Program-made: the position numbers and the translations under genes
Notes under the pieces: generated by a model
Seen by the model: only the letters and a program-made list of their open reading frames with translations
Database searches by the model: none
Told to the model about the DNA's origin: nothing
Source: Dickeya fangzhongdai
GTDB lineage: Bacteria; Pseudomonadota; Gammaproteobacteria; Enterobacterales; Enterobacteriaceae
Length of the DNA stretch: 64,000 nt
Reading direction: 5' to 3'
Assembly (NCBI RefSeq): GCF_002812485.1
Contig: NZ_CP025003.1
Location: 3,100,001-3,164,000, forward strand
Shown: positions 13,714 through 22,022 of the stretch, one piece after another
How positions within the stretch are numbered: the stretch's first letter is position 1
Layout: every line of letters starts with the position of its first letter

Positions 13714-13740
13714 ACGCCGCATCCGGCAGGCAATAAGGCG
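13714..13740 (-). repeat. REP-like palindromic unit
   Basis: On the reverse strand the stretch reads CGCCTTATTGCC then TGCCGGATGCGGCGT. The last 15 bases match the Y-type REP unit of E. coli as I remember it. It sits in the 226-bp gap between nhoA and the GH31 gene, beside the ERIC-end repeat. A single remnant, not an array. Confidence 0.45.
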
Positions 13741-13752
13741 AGATCGGTCACG

Positions 13753-13787
13753 GGGCGGCGCATCAGCCAACCGGGCGCGCGCCGCCC
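13753..13787. terminator. GC-rich hairpin after the GH31 gene
   Basis: GGGCGGCGC (13753-13761) and GCGCCGCCC (13779-13787) form a perfect 9-bp stem with a 17-base loop, immediately downstream of the leftward GH31 stop. No T-run follows, so it may act as an mRNA 3' stabiliser rather than an intrinsic terminator. Confidence 0.4.
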
Positions 13788-13793
13788 GTCGGG

Positions 13794-16169
13794 TTAGCCG
13801 TTGGCTGGCAACCGATACTGCGTGCTGCGCTCGCCGTTGATATAGAGTGCGCGCCGTTCGTCAGGCGGTAGCTGTACGGTCAACATCCGCCACGCCGGAA
13901 TGAAGGCGCCTTCCGGGCGGAAGGTGATATCGATACGCCGGGCGCTGCAACACACCTCCCAACGCAGCCACAACGCCTGTCCGTCGCGCCAGCGATGCGT
14001 TTCTCCGTCATCTTCAAACAATAGCCCTTGCTGCACGCCATTGCCCGTCAGCGGGAAGAGCAACAGGGTGCGCTGGTCATCTTCCGCCGGGCAGGTGAAA
14101 TCCGTACGCGCCGACAGCGGCACCATCGCTCCGGCCCGCACCAGCAACGGCAGCCGTTCTAGCGGCGCATCAAGCGTCACGGTTTGCCCGCCGCTGAACC
14201 AGCCGCCGCGATAAAAGTCATACCAGCCGTCGCCATTATCCGGCAGATAGACCTCCCGCCGGCGTTGTCCCGGCTCCACCACGCTCGCCACCAACAGATC
14301 GCGTCCCAGCATGAAATCGTCGGTTTCCCCGAAGGTACGCGGGTCATGCTCGTGATCCAAAAAGGTCGGGCGCAACATCGGCTCGTCATCCGCATGCGCC
14401 TGCCAGAGCAGGGTATACAGATACGGCAACAGCCGATAACGCAGTTGGATGGCGTCACGGATAATCGGCGTCACCGCCGGGTACATCCAGGGTTCGTTGA
14501 CCGTGGCGTCGTCATTCCACGAGTGAATGGTAAACCGCGGATGCATCACCCCGTTTTGCACCCAGCGCGCAAACAGCTCGGCATCGGGCTTATTGCCGGC
14601 GAAACCGCCCACATCATGGCCCACGTTATACAGGCCGGACAGACTCATGCCGACCCCCATACGGGTGTTGTAGCGCAGCGTCTGCCAACTGGTGCGGTTG
14701 TCCCCGCTCCAGGTCTGCACGTAGCGCTGCATACCGGCGCTGCCGGAGCGCGAAATCAGATAAGGCCGCAGCGTCGGCGCAAACCGCTGCTGCGCTTCCA
14801 TCGAGGCACGCATCATCAGCAGCGGCATCAGCGGACGGATATGCTTGATGGCAATCGGCTGACCAAAGCCATGACAGCGCGCTTCGCCGTCCCAGATCTC
14901 GAATTCGTTGTTATCGTTCCAGGTGGAGTCGATGCCTTTTTCCAGCAGTTGCCGGGTCACGTTCTCCTGCCACCAGGCGACGGTGTCCGGATTGGTGAAA
15001 TCCAGATGGGAGCCTTCGTCGTCCCAGAAGCTGGAGCGCTCCGGATTGTCCGACTGCGAATCGCGCACAAACAGCTCTTTGGCCGCCACCTCCTGATAGC
15101 GGGGGTGATCCTGTAACAGGCAAGGCTTGATATTGGCAGCCAGGTGCATACCGGCATCATGGAATGCCCGGCTCATTTGCTCCGGCTGCGGCACTTTGTC
15201 GTAGTTCCAGTTGAACACGTAACGTTTGTTGCCAATTGAGGTATAGCCGGACGAGAGCTGGAACGAATCGCACGGAATCGCATGCTGGCGACACAGTTCG
15301 ATAAAGGACAACAGCTGTTGTTGAGCGTCCGGCGCGTCGGTGTAATGCATGGTGGACCCGCTGTAACCGAGGCTCCATTTGGGGCCGAAACAGGTTTTGC
15401 CGGTAAGCCGGACAAAGGCTTTGGTCACATCGAGAATAGCGGGGCCGAGCAGAAAATAATAATCCAGATCCCCGGCGTCGGCCTGATAGCGCCGGTAAGC
15501 CGGGTGGTAATTATCGATCTCGTTGCCCAGATCCAGCCAGGTGGTGCTGAGATTGTCGTAAAACACGCCGTAGCTAGCCCCCGGTTGATTGACCAGGGTG
15601 AACGGCAGGTGCTTGTAGAGCGGATCGGTGCTTTGCGCGTTATAGCCCATCGCATCCAGATTGCGGAATTCAAAGCGACGACCGGAGCGGTTTAAGTCGC
15701 CCGCCTTTTCCCCCAGCCCGTAGCAGCGTTCCTGCGGGGTACGCCGCTGATAGTGCGCCACGCCGTCGCCGTGCATATTGAGCAGATAGGCGCCGGTCGG
15801 CCGATCGGACGCCAGCGGTTGCCACTGCCCGTGCGCATCAAGGTATTCCCATGCCAGCCACAGCGGCTGATGCACCGTCACCCGCAATGGCCCGGTGCTG
15901 ATCTGCAAGGCATCGCCTTGCCAACTTAGCGTATAGCCCGGCAGCGTGAATCCCTCGCTGTTCTCCCGTTCCCGGCCCTGCCACGGTACGTCCTGCTGCG
16001 GCGCAATGCTCCAGGTGCGATTCAACCGCAGCTCCCCATGCTGTTTAATCAGTACCCGCATCAGCCCCGGCGCCAGCACGTACAACAAAAAGCGGTGTGC
16101 GCCGTCCACCAGCAGTTCAACCCGATCCTCGGCCTGATGGTGCAATACCCAATGTTTCAATGTCTTCAT
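13794..16169 (-). CDS. GH31 family glycoside hydrolase (alpha-glucosidase-like)
   Basis: A 791-residue glycoside hydrolase of family 31. An N-terminal beta domain (to about 240) is followed by a barrel with the nucleophile Asp419 in STWNDNNEFEIWDG and the acid/base Asp490 in TWSGDNRTSW, then C-terminal beta domains. WNDNNE differs from the KTDFGE of E. coli YicI (alpha-xylosidase) and is closer to the WxDMNE of alpha-glucosidases. There is no signal peptide, so it acts on imported sugar in the cytoplasm. It lies 28 bp after the MFS gene in the same operon, and the LacI-type regulator is divergent. The substrate is inferred only as an alpha-linked glycoside. Confidence 0.9.
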   Translation of the reverse strand: MKTLKHWVLHHQAEDRVELLVDGAHRFLLYVLAPGLMRVLIKQHGELRLNRTWSIAPQQDVPWQGRERENSEGFTLPGYTLSWQGDALQISTGPLRVTVHQPLWLAWEYLDAHGQWQPLASDRPTGAYLLNMHGDGVAHYQRRTPQERCYGLGEKAGDLNRSGRRFEFRNLDAMGYNAQSTDPLYKHLPFTLVNQPGASYGVFYDNLSTTWLDLGNEIDNYHPAYRRYQADAGDLDYYFLLGPAILDVTKAFVRLTGKTCFGPKWSLGYSGSTMHYTDAPDAQQQLLSFIELCRQHAIPCDSFQLSSGYTSIGNKRYVFNWNYDKVPQPEQMSRAFHDAGMHLAANIKPCLLQDHPRYQEVAAKELFVRDSQSDNPERSSFWDDEGSHLDFTNPDTVAWWQENVTRQLLEKGIDSTWNDNNEFEIWDGEARCHGFGQPIAIKHIRPLMPLLMMRASMEAQQRFAPTLRPYLISRSGSAGMQRYVQTWSGDNRTSWQTLRYNTRMGVGMSLSGLYNVGHDVGGFAGNKPDAELFARWVQNGVMHPRFTIHSWNDDATVNEPWMYPAVTPIIRDAIQLRYRLLPYLYTLLWQAHADDEPMLRPTFLDHEHDPRTFGETDDFMLGRDLLVASVVEPGQRRREVYLPDNGDGWYDFYRGGWFSGGQTVTLDAPLERLPLLVRAGAMVPLSARTDFTCPAEDDQRTLLLFPLTGNGVQQGLLFEDDGETHRWRDGQALWLRWEVCCSARRIDITFRPEGAFIPAWRMLTVQLPPDERRALYINGERSTQYRLPANG

Positions 16170-16197
16170 AGCATCACTCGTCTATTCGGAGGTTCTG

Positions 16198-17496
16198 TCA
16201 GTGCGCGCGCTGGCGACGTTCCGCGATGAACGCAATCAGGAACAGCGCGCCGAATAAATCAAAAAAGCCCATAGCGACAAACAGCGGACTGAAGCCAATC
16301 CTGTCGGCGGTAACGCCAATCAATAGTGAAAACAGGAAGCTGGCAATCCACGCGCTGGCGCCGCGCATACCGTTGACCGTCGCCATCTGGCCTTTATCGA
16401 ACGAATCCACCACGACGGCGCTCAGCATGCAGGAAATAATTTGGTGGCCGAATCCGCCAATCGAAATCAGGATGATGGCCAGATAGGGGTTTTGGGTCAC
16501 GCTGACCAGCGCGAGCGACAGCATCAGAAACGCGCCGGTTACCGAACTGCCCACCACCGAGTTGATGCGTGAACAGCCAAACCACCGGGCGTAGAGCCGG
16601 GTCAGGTAGCCGCTGGCGATACTGCCGAAGTCGGCGGCAAGAAACGGCAGCCAGGCGAACATGGCGATTTGTTTCAAATCCATGCCACGCTCTTTGGCCA
16701 GGTACAGCGGCACCCAGAAACTCAGCACCGCCCAGGCAGGTTCCGCCATAAACGCGGGAATGGCGATGCCGTAAAAACGGCGGTTTTTCATCACCGTCTT
16801 CATGGCGGTAAAAAACGGTTGTTTCACCGGCTCCGGCTCATTGTCCTGACGGATAAACGCCAGCTCTTCCTTACTCAGGCGCGGGTGTTCTCCCGGGTTA
16901 TGGTAAAACAGCCACCACAACACCACCCACAACATCGCCAGCACCCCGGCAAACAGGAATGCCCCTTGCCAGCCGAAAGCGGAGTGCGCGACCACGATAA
17001 TGGGCGGCGCCAGCATCGCACCGATGGAAAAGCCCACGCCGGCCCAACCGGCGGCGATGGGCCGCTCCTGGCGGGGGAACCACTCGCCGATGGTTTTGGC
17101 GTTGGCCGGCGTGGCCGCCGCTTCAGCCCCGCCCATCATGAAACGCAAAATGGCAAGCTGCACCCAGCTCCCGGCGCCGGCATGCAGCAGGCACATCAGC
17201 GCCCAAATCACGGCGCAGATCATGAAGCCCAGCTTTAATCCAATCACGTCGATCAGCCATCCGCATAAAGGCTGAAATAGCGTATAGGCCAATTGGAAAG
17301 CGCCGACAATCCAGGAGTATTGCTCGGTGGTGATATTCAGCACCGTTTTTAATTCGGGCGCCAGAATACCCAGCGAATTGCGGGTAATGTAATTAACGGT
17401 GACGCCAAACAGAAATAACGCCAGTATCCACCAGCGCAATTGTTTGAATTTTCGTTTTTCATTGATGACGGGCGAGGAATTAACGTCGAGACTCAT
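16198..17496 (-). CDS. MFS transporter, anion:cation symporter type
   Basis: A 432-residue major facilitator with about 12 hydrophobic segments. The start (WWILALFLFGVTVNYITRNSLGILAPELK) and the GGAEAAATPANAKTIGEWFPRQERPIAAGWAGVG loop are typical of the ExuT/GudP-like ACS group, which carries hexuronates, glucarate and related organic anions. It is the first gene of the leftward operon with GH31, so the cargo is probably the glycoside that GH31 cuts, perhaps one with an acidic group. Upstream lies a 303-bp divergent regulatory region shared with the LacI-type regulator. Confidence 0.9.
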   Translation of the reverse strand: MSLDVNSSPVINEKRKFKQLRWWILALFLFGVTVNYITRNSLGILAPELKTVLNITTEQYSWIVGAFQLAYTLFQPLCGWLIDVIGLKLGFMICAVIWALMCLLHAGAGSWVQLAILRFMMGGAEAAATPANAKTIGEWFPRQERPIAAGWAGVGFSIGAMLAPPIIVVAHSAFGWQGAFLFAGVLAMLWVVLWWLFYHNPGEHPRLSKEELAFIRQDNEPEPVKQPFFTAMKTVMKNRRFYGIAIPAFMAEPAWAVLSFWVPLYLAKERGMDLKQIAMFAWLPFLAADFGSIASGYLTRLYARWFGCSRINSVVGSSVTGAFLMLSLALVSVTQNPYLAIILISIGGFGHQIISCMLSAVVVDSFDKGQMATVNGMRGASAWIASFLFSLLIGVTADRIGFSPLFVAMGFFDLFGALFLIAFIAERRQRAH

Positions 17497-17601
17497 GGTG
17501 ATCTCCTTGCGGCAGACAACAGTGAAACGCCTCCCGGCGCAACACCATCCTGATGTTCTAATGTTCGGATTTTTATAAGTATTTTTATGTCGTGACGACG
17601 T

Positions 17602-17630
17602 ATTCTTCGGCGTGATGACGCCTGAAGAAT
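17602..17630. promoter_or_regulatory. Inverted repeat in the MFS/LacI divergent region
   Basis: ATTCTTCGGCG and CGCCTGAAGAAT face each other across TGATGA, with one extra base in the right arm. A second small palindrome, TCGTGACGA, lies at 17590-17598. The position, between two divergent genes one of which encodes a LacI-type repressor, makes this a candidate operator. It lies 106 bp from the MFS start and 170 bp from the regulator start. No transcription start is known. Confidence 0.5.
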
Positions 17631-17799
17631 CACGACCGATTCAGCGTAGAAAAATTAAAAAGCCGGAGATACTCACTTTTTTGCAACTATTTTCATGGTA
17701 GCGTCGAAATATATTCTTTCCGGCCATTTATCCGCCGTCCGACGCCTTTTTTCTGGTGATGAAAATTTTTTCACGATTCAAATTGAACGGGATCACAAA

Positions 17800-18873
17800 A
17801 TGAAAAAAAACCTCAAAATTCGTGAAATCGCCATGCAAACCGGCTTCTCCGTCAGTACCGTTTCCCGGGTGCTGGCGGGGAAATCCAATACCAGCGATGC
17901 GGCGCGGACGCGAATTCTGACCTCTGCCCGGCAATACGGCGTGATGGATCATCTGGCCACCGGCCGCTTGCTGCTTAATAGCCTGACGGTGTTCGCGCCG
18001 GAGCGCGCTTTTAATAGCCGGGCGGATATTTTCTACCATAAGGTACTGGAAGGGATTCTCGACTCGCTGGACTCGCACGATGTACGCCTGCGCTACTGCG
18101 GGTTGGCGGAAAACGACAGCGATGCGGCGCTGTTTCTGGAAAAAATGTCGTCGCCGGAAACCGAAGGCGCCATTCTGATCGGCATTGACGATCCTTATAT
18201 TCACGCGCTGGCGGCCGAATTGAACAAACCCTGCGTGCTGGTCAACTGTCTCGACAACAAAATGAAATTGTCCGGCGTGTCGCCTGCGCACCAGCTTATC
18301 GGCGAATTTGCCGCCAACTATCTGATCGATCAGGGGCACCGTCAGATCCTGACCCTGCTGTGCCTGCGGCGCTACACCATGGAGTGGCGACTGGCGGGCA
18401 TTCGTGATGCCTATCAACAGCACAACCTGCCTTTTATTGACGACATCCATTTACTGACGCCCCGTGGCTTCGGCAGCGCAGAAACGGAACAGGCCGTCAC
18501 TGACTTTCTGGCCGCCTGCCCGCAGGAACAGTACCCTACCGCCATACTGGCGGGCGGCGACTTTATGGCGGTGGGCGCCGTCAATGCGCTGCATAAAGCG
18601 AAGCTGCGCGTGCCGCAGGATATATCGGTCATGAGCATGGATGGCGCCAATCTGGCGGCGGTGCACGATATTCCGCTGACATCGGTGCTGATCCCGCGTG
18701 AAGAGTTGGGACGAGAGGCGGTGAGATTATTGCAGCTTCAGCTGATGCAGCCGGGACGAGGTACCGGCAATATTCTGCTTAACGGTACGCTGGCGGTGAG
18801 AGATTCGGTCAAACGCATTCGGCCCAGCCAGCGCCACTCGCCGGTGCAGGATACCGATTTATATGATGCATGA
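17800..18873 (+). CDS. LacI-family transcriptional regulator
   Basis: The 357-residue protein has an N-terminal helix-turn-helix (KIREIAMQTGFSVSTVSRVLAGKSNTSDAARTRIL, residues 6-40) and a periplasmic-binding-like sugar domain. The hinge is unusual: the DNA-binding part passes quickly into YGVMDHLATGRLLLNSLTVFAPE, without the usual YxPN segment. The ATG at 17800 (after AACGGGA) was chosen because it places the HTH at the very N-terminus; an in-frame start at 17695 would add 35 residues without family support. It probably represses the divergent MFS-GH31 operon and itself. Confidence 0.92.
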   Translation: MKKNLKIREIAMQTGFSVSTVSRVLAGKSNTSDAARTRILTSARQYGVMDHLATGRLLLNSLTVFAPERAFNSRADIFYHKVLEGILDSLDSHDVRLRYCGLAENDSDAALFLEKMSSPETEGAILIGIDDPYIHALAAELNKPCVLVNCLDNKMKLSGVSPAHQLIGEFAANYLIDQGHRQILTLLCLRRYTMEWRLAGIRDAYQQHNLPFIDDIHLLTPRGFGSAETEQAVTDFLAACPQEQYPTAILAGGDFMAVGAVNALHKAKLRVPQDISVMSMDGANLAAVHDIPLTSVLIPREELGREAVRLLQLQLMQPGRGTGNILLNGTLAVRDSVKRIRPSQRHSPVQDTDLYDA

Positions 18874-18898
18874 GTCAGGCGGGCGGTATCGACGGCAT

Positions 18899-18934
18899 CA
18901 GGCCCGCGGTCAGCAGCGTGACAACGCGGGCCTG
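18899..18934. terminator. Hairpin between convergent LacI-type gene and ycfJ
   Basis: CAGGCCCGCG (18899-18908) and CGCGGGCCTG (18925-18934) form a perfect 10-bp stem with a 16-base loop. It sits between two converging genes and may terminate both, although no T-run is present on either side. Confidence 0.5.
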
Positions 18935-18947
18935 CCTGTCCGCCGCA

Positions 18948-19487
18948 TCAGCTGGACTGACTGAGAATCAGCTGACCGTTGCGATCGAGCGGGATACGGG
19001 TGCCGGGATCGCGGTCCATCCGCACTTTTCCTTCCTGATCGCCGATTTTATAGGTGACATCATAACCCAGCACTTTCTGCGATTTGTCATACACCGTCTG
19101 GCAACGCTGTTGCGTGGAGGTGGTGGTATCACCGTCCTGCATTTTTCCCTGCACCTGATTGCCGGCGTATCCCCCGGCCAGCGCGCCGACTACCGTCGTC
19201 ACATCGCGGCCACGGCCATTGCCGAACTGATGCCCCAGCACGCCGCCGGCCACGGCGCCCAGCAACGACCCGGCAATACGGTTTTCATCCTGCACCGGCT
19301 GGCGATGCGTCACGGTGACATTACGGCATTCCTGACGCGGCGTTTTCACGGTTTCTTTGATAGGTGTTGCTGTCAGCACCTGTGCAAACTGCGGTCTGGA
19401 CGCAAACACATCCAGACTGGCGACGGCTGCCACACCCAGAGCTGCAGCCATACCAATACCCACACCCGCTAACATTGACTTGTTCAC
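18948..19487 (-). CDS. ycfJ: YcfJ family glycine-zipper protein
   Basis: This 179-residue protein is identical in length to E. coli YcfJ and similar throughout. It has a hydrophobic N-terminal anchor (MLAGVGIGMAAALGVAAVASLDVF), then a glycine-zipper stretch (AGSLLGAVAGGVLGHQFGNG, VGALAGGYAGNQVQG). Its function is unknown; glycine-zipper envelope proteins of this kind are membrane associated. The start is a GTG at 19485-19487 with a perfect AGGAGG six bases upstream. That excludes the longer frame starting at 19556. Confidence 0.92.
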   Translation of the reverse strand: MNKSMLAGVGIGMAAALGVAAVASLDVFASRPQFAQVLTATPIKETVKTPRQECRNVTVTHRQPVQDENRIAGSLLGAVAGGVLGHQFGNGRGRDVTTVVGALAGGYAGNQVQGKMQDGDTTTSTQQRCQTVYDKSQKVLGYDVTYKIGDQEGKVRMDRDPGTRIPLDRNGQLILSQSS

Positions 19488-19788
19488 AGGAAACCTCCTG
19501 AATAAATAACCACGCATCCTCCACTCCACCCTGCGTTGAGCGCTCTTACGGCTCATAACGGGCTGATGGCTTTTAACCCGAAAGCCCCACCTTCCGGGGC
19601 GCGGCGTGCGCGCTACGCCGCCTGACGTGATGAAGTCTGCCTAATCCACCAGGTACTCTCAATCGGATTTCTACCTCAAAAAGGTTGCACAGATAACAAA
19701 ACCGTCACATTTGAGAGTTTTCTTACCTTTAGTTGGTGTTAGTGCAATATTTTATTCTGTGATGTGAACAATATAGCGGGGAATAACA

Positions 19789-19814
19789 GGTTGCCCGCCG
19801 AATAGCGGGCAACC
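19789..19814 (-). terminator. Hairpin downstream of ndh
   Basis: GGTTGCCCGC (19789-19798) and GCGGGCAACC (19805-19814) form a perfect 10-bp stem with a six-base loop, 28 bp after the ndh stop. The T-run is poor. The rest of the ycfJ-ndh gap (19488-19841) is AT-rich and should hold the ycfJ promoter; no other feature is clear. Confidence 0.55.
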
Positions 19815-19841
19815 GAGACGCCAGACCAGAGCTATCCGGCC

Positions 19842-21149
19842 TTAATGCAGTTTGAGACGCGGGCGGATCACCCGGTTGATGCTGCCGACCAACATCATCA
19901 GGCCGGTCTTGATGTAGCCATGCAGCGCAATCTGGTGCATGCGATACAGCGAAATGTAAACGAAGCGGGCAATACGTCCTTCCACCATCACCGAACCGCG
20001 CATCAGGTTGCCCATCAGGCTACCGACGGTGCTGAATTTAGACAATGACACCAGCGAACCGTGGTCTTTGTAGACGTAAGGCTTCAGCGACTGATTATTC
20101 ATCAGCGCCAGGATGTTGCTGTAACAGCGCGACGCCATTTGATGCGCAGCCTGCGCGCGTGGCGGCACAAAGCCACCGCCCGGCTGTGGGCAGGACGCAC
20201 AGTCGCCGATGGCGAAAATAGCCGGATCGCGCGTGGTCTGCAGCGTCGGCTCCACCACCAGTTGGTTGATCCGGTTGGTTTCCAGACCGGCAATGTCCTT
20301 CATGGCGTCGGCGGCCTTGATACCCGCCGCCCATACCATCAGATCGGCGTCGATAAACTCGCCGTCCTTGGTGTTCAGGCCGTTCTGCTGGGCGCTGGTC
20401 ACCATGGTTTTGGTCAGCACGCGCACGCCGAGCTTGGTCAGTTCATGGTGCGCCGCCGCAGAAATACGCGGCGGCAGCGCCGGCAGAATACGTTCCCCGG
20501 CTTCCACCAGCGTGACGTTGAGCGCCTGATTGCTGAGGCTGTCAAAACCGTAGCTGTGCAGCTGTTTCACCGCGTTGTGCAGTTCGGCGGACAGCTCCAC
20601 CCCGGTGGCGCCCCCTCCGACAATCGCGATATTGACCTTCTCCTGCAGCCCCTGAGAAGCGGAGAACTTGAGGAACAGATTGAGCATTTCGTTATGGAAA
20701 CGGCGGGCTTGTTTCGGGTTGTCCAGGAAAATGCAGTGATCTTTGACGCCCGGCGTACCGAAGTCATTGGAGGTGCTGCCCAGCGCCACCACCAGAATGT
20801 CGTACGACAGTGAACGGGCCGCCACCAGCAGTTCCCCCTGCTCGCCGCGGATTTCGGCCAGTTGGACGGTACGCTGCTCGCGGTCGATGTCGGTCATCAT
20901 ACCCAACTGGAAATTGAAGTGATGATTGCGGGCATGCGCCAGGTAACTCAGCGCATCCATATCATCATCCAGCGAGCCGGTCGCCACTTCGTGCAGCAGC
21001 GGTTTCCACAGGTGGCTGTGGTTGCGATCCACCAGTGTTATTTCCGCCTTCTTCTTACGACCCAGCTTATGCCCCAGACTGGTTGCCAGCTCCAGCCCTC
21101 CGGCGCCACCGCCGACAATCACGATTTTCTTGATTGGCAATGATGTCAA
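19842..21149 (-). CDS. ndh: NADH dehydrogenase type II
   Basis: Ndh oxidises NADH and reduces ubiquinone without pumping protons. The 435-residue protein has an FAD-binding GxGxxG ([17 protein letters not shown], near 10-25), the NADH-binding GGG ([18 protein letters not shown], near 175), the FAD-contacting [14 protein letters not shown], and a basic amphipathic C-terminus ([13 protein letters not shown]). The start codon is TTG (21147-21149) with AGGGGG upstream; no ATG fits the family N-terminus. An FNR box lies upstream. The gene stands alone between ycfP and ycfJ. Confidence 0.97.
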   Translation of the reverse strand: MTSLPIKKIVIVGGGAGGLELATSLGHKLGRKKKAEITLVDRNHSHLWKPLLHEVATGSLDDDMDALSYLAHARNHHFNFQLGMMTDIDREQRTVQLAEIRGEQGELLVAARSLSYDILVVALGSTSNDFGTPGVKDHCIFLDNPKQARRFHNEMLNLFLKFSASQGLQEKVNIAIVGGGATGVELSAELHNAVKQLHSYGFDSLSNQALNVTLVEAGERILPALPPRISAAAHHELTKLGVRVLTKTMVTSAQQNGLNTKDGEFIDADLMVWAAGIKAADAMKDIAGLETNRINQLVVEPTLQTTRDPAIFAIGDCASCPQPGGGFVPPRAQAAHQMASRCYSNILALMNNQSLKPYVYKDHGSLVSLSKFSTVGSLMGNLMRGSVMVEGRIARFVYISLYRMHQIALHGYIKTGLMMLVGSINRVIRPRLKLH

Positions 21150-21288
21150 AATGACCCCCTGAAAATTTGTGAACCAATAGTTAATAAAGGGTAAAAAAAT
21201 AATATCCTTATATTACATATGGTTATGATAATGAAAATTGGATATATGCGATGAGAATAGCATGTAAGGTCATTTGGTCATACCAAAA

Positions 21289-21302
21289 TTGATTTATATC
21301 AA
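21289..21302 (-). promoter_or_regulatory. FNR binding site upstream of ndh
   Basis: TTGATTTATATCAA matches the FNR consensus TTGAT-N4-ATCAA perfectly. It lies 140 bp before the ndh start codon. In E. coli FNR represses ndh without oxygen through sites upstream of the promoter, so the same control is likely. The surrounding 21150-21444 gap is AT-rich and otherwise holds only the ndh promoter. Confidence 0.85.
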
Positions 21303-21444
21303 TTTATTTTAGTTACAGATCGTCAGAGCGAAGAATTAGACGTTGAGATCCAACAAGTTAGTGCAGCAGGTCAGCAGAGGGAAAGCGGCTGTCGCCCCAG
21401 CCTGACGCGGGTTTGACAGCCACAAAGACAGTGTAGAGGAAAAA

Positions 21445-21987
21445 TCACCCCAGTGATTTAAACGCCTTGATGCGTTGCAGGTGTGGCGAGATATCGCGGA
21501 ATTTATGGCCTTCGCTCTCATTCCAGATGATTTCGTAGTATTCGCCCAGCAAACAGGCGCTGCGCTGGTTATTCAGCATTTCATCGTGGCGCGACAGCAC
21601 CACCATACAGCGATCGCGGTTTTTCTCGCGGAAATTCTCCACGCACTTGGTGGCGATGTCTGCGTACTCTTCCGGACGATCGATTTTGCCTTCCATGTTT
21701 TCCTGCGGGAACAGGTTGGGATTGAACATCACCTGGCGGATATCACACAGGAAACCGATGCGTTCAGCCCAAAAGCCACCCAGCCCGACGCCGCAAATCA
21801 GCGGGCGGTTATCCGCATTCAATTGCAGCATCTTGTCCACTTCCCTGAGCAGATGCTGCATATCATGGCGCGGATGCAGGGTACTGTAGCTCACCAGCCG
21901 GACATCCGGGTCGATGAACTGCAACTGCAGCACTTTCTCATGATTACCCGGACTGCTTGAATCAAAACCGTGCAAATAAATGATCAT
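21445..21987 (-). CDS. ycfP: YcfP family esterase-like protein
   Basis: The 180-residue protein matches E. coli YcfP (UPF0227) along its whole length. It has an alpha/beta-hydrolase look: [17 protein letters not shown] at the start and [14 protein letters not shown] at the nucleophile elbow, where glycine-leucine replaces the usual GxSxG serine. The biochemical function is unknown. It is the last gene of the hinT-ycfL-lpoB-thiK-nagZ-ycfP group, 35 bp after nagZ. Confidence 0.95.
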   Translation of the reverse strand: MIIYLHGFDSSSPGNHEKVLQLQFIDPDVRLVSYSTLHPRHDMQHLLREVDKMLQLNADNRPLICGVGLGGFWAERIGFLCDIRQVMFNPNLFPQENMEGKIDRPEEYADIATKCVENFREKNRDRCMVVLSRHDEMLNNQRSACLLGEYYEIIWNESEGHKFRDISPHLQRIKAFKSLG

Positions 21988-22022
21988 CGGTGCCTTCCCT
22001 CCAGCCTCATTTAGCAGGTGAT

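Noticed and set aside
14184..15116. A 310-codon forward frame inside the GH31 gene
   Set aside because: Antisense shadow with low-complexity Arg/His/Gln content; no start signal and no family match.
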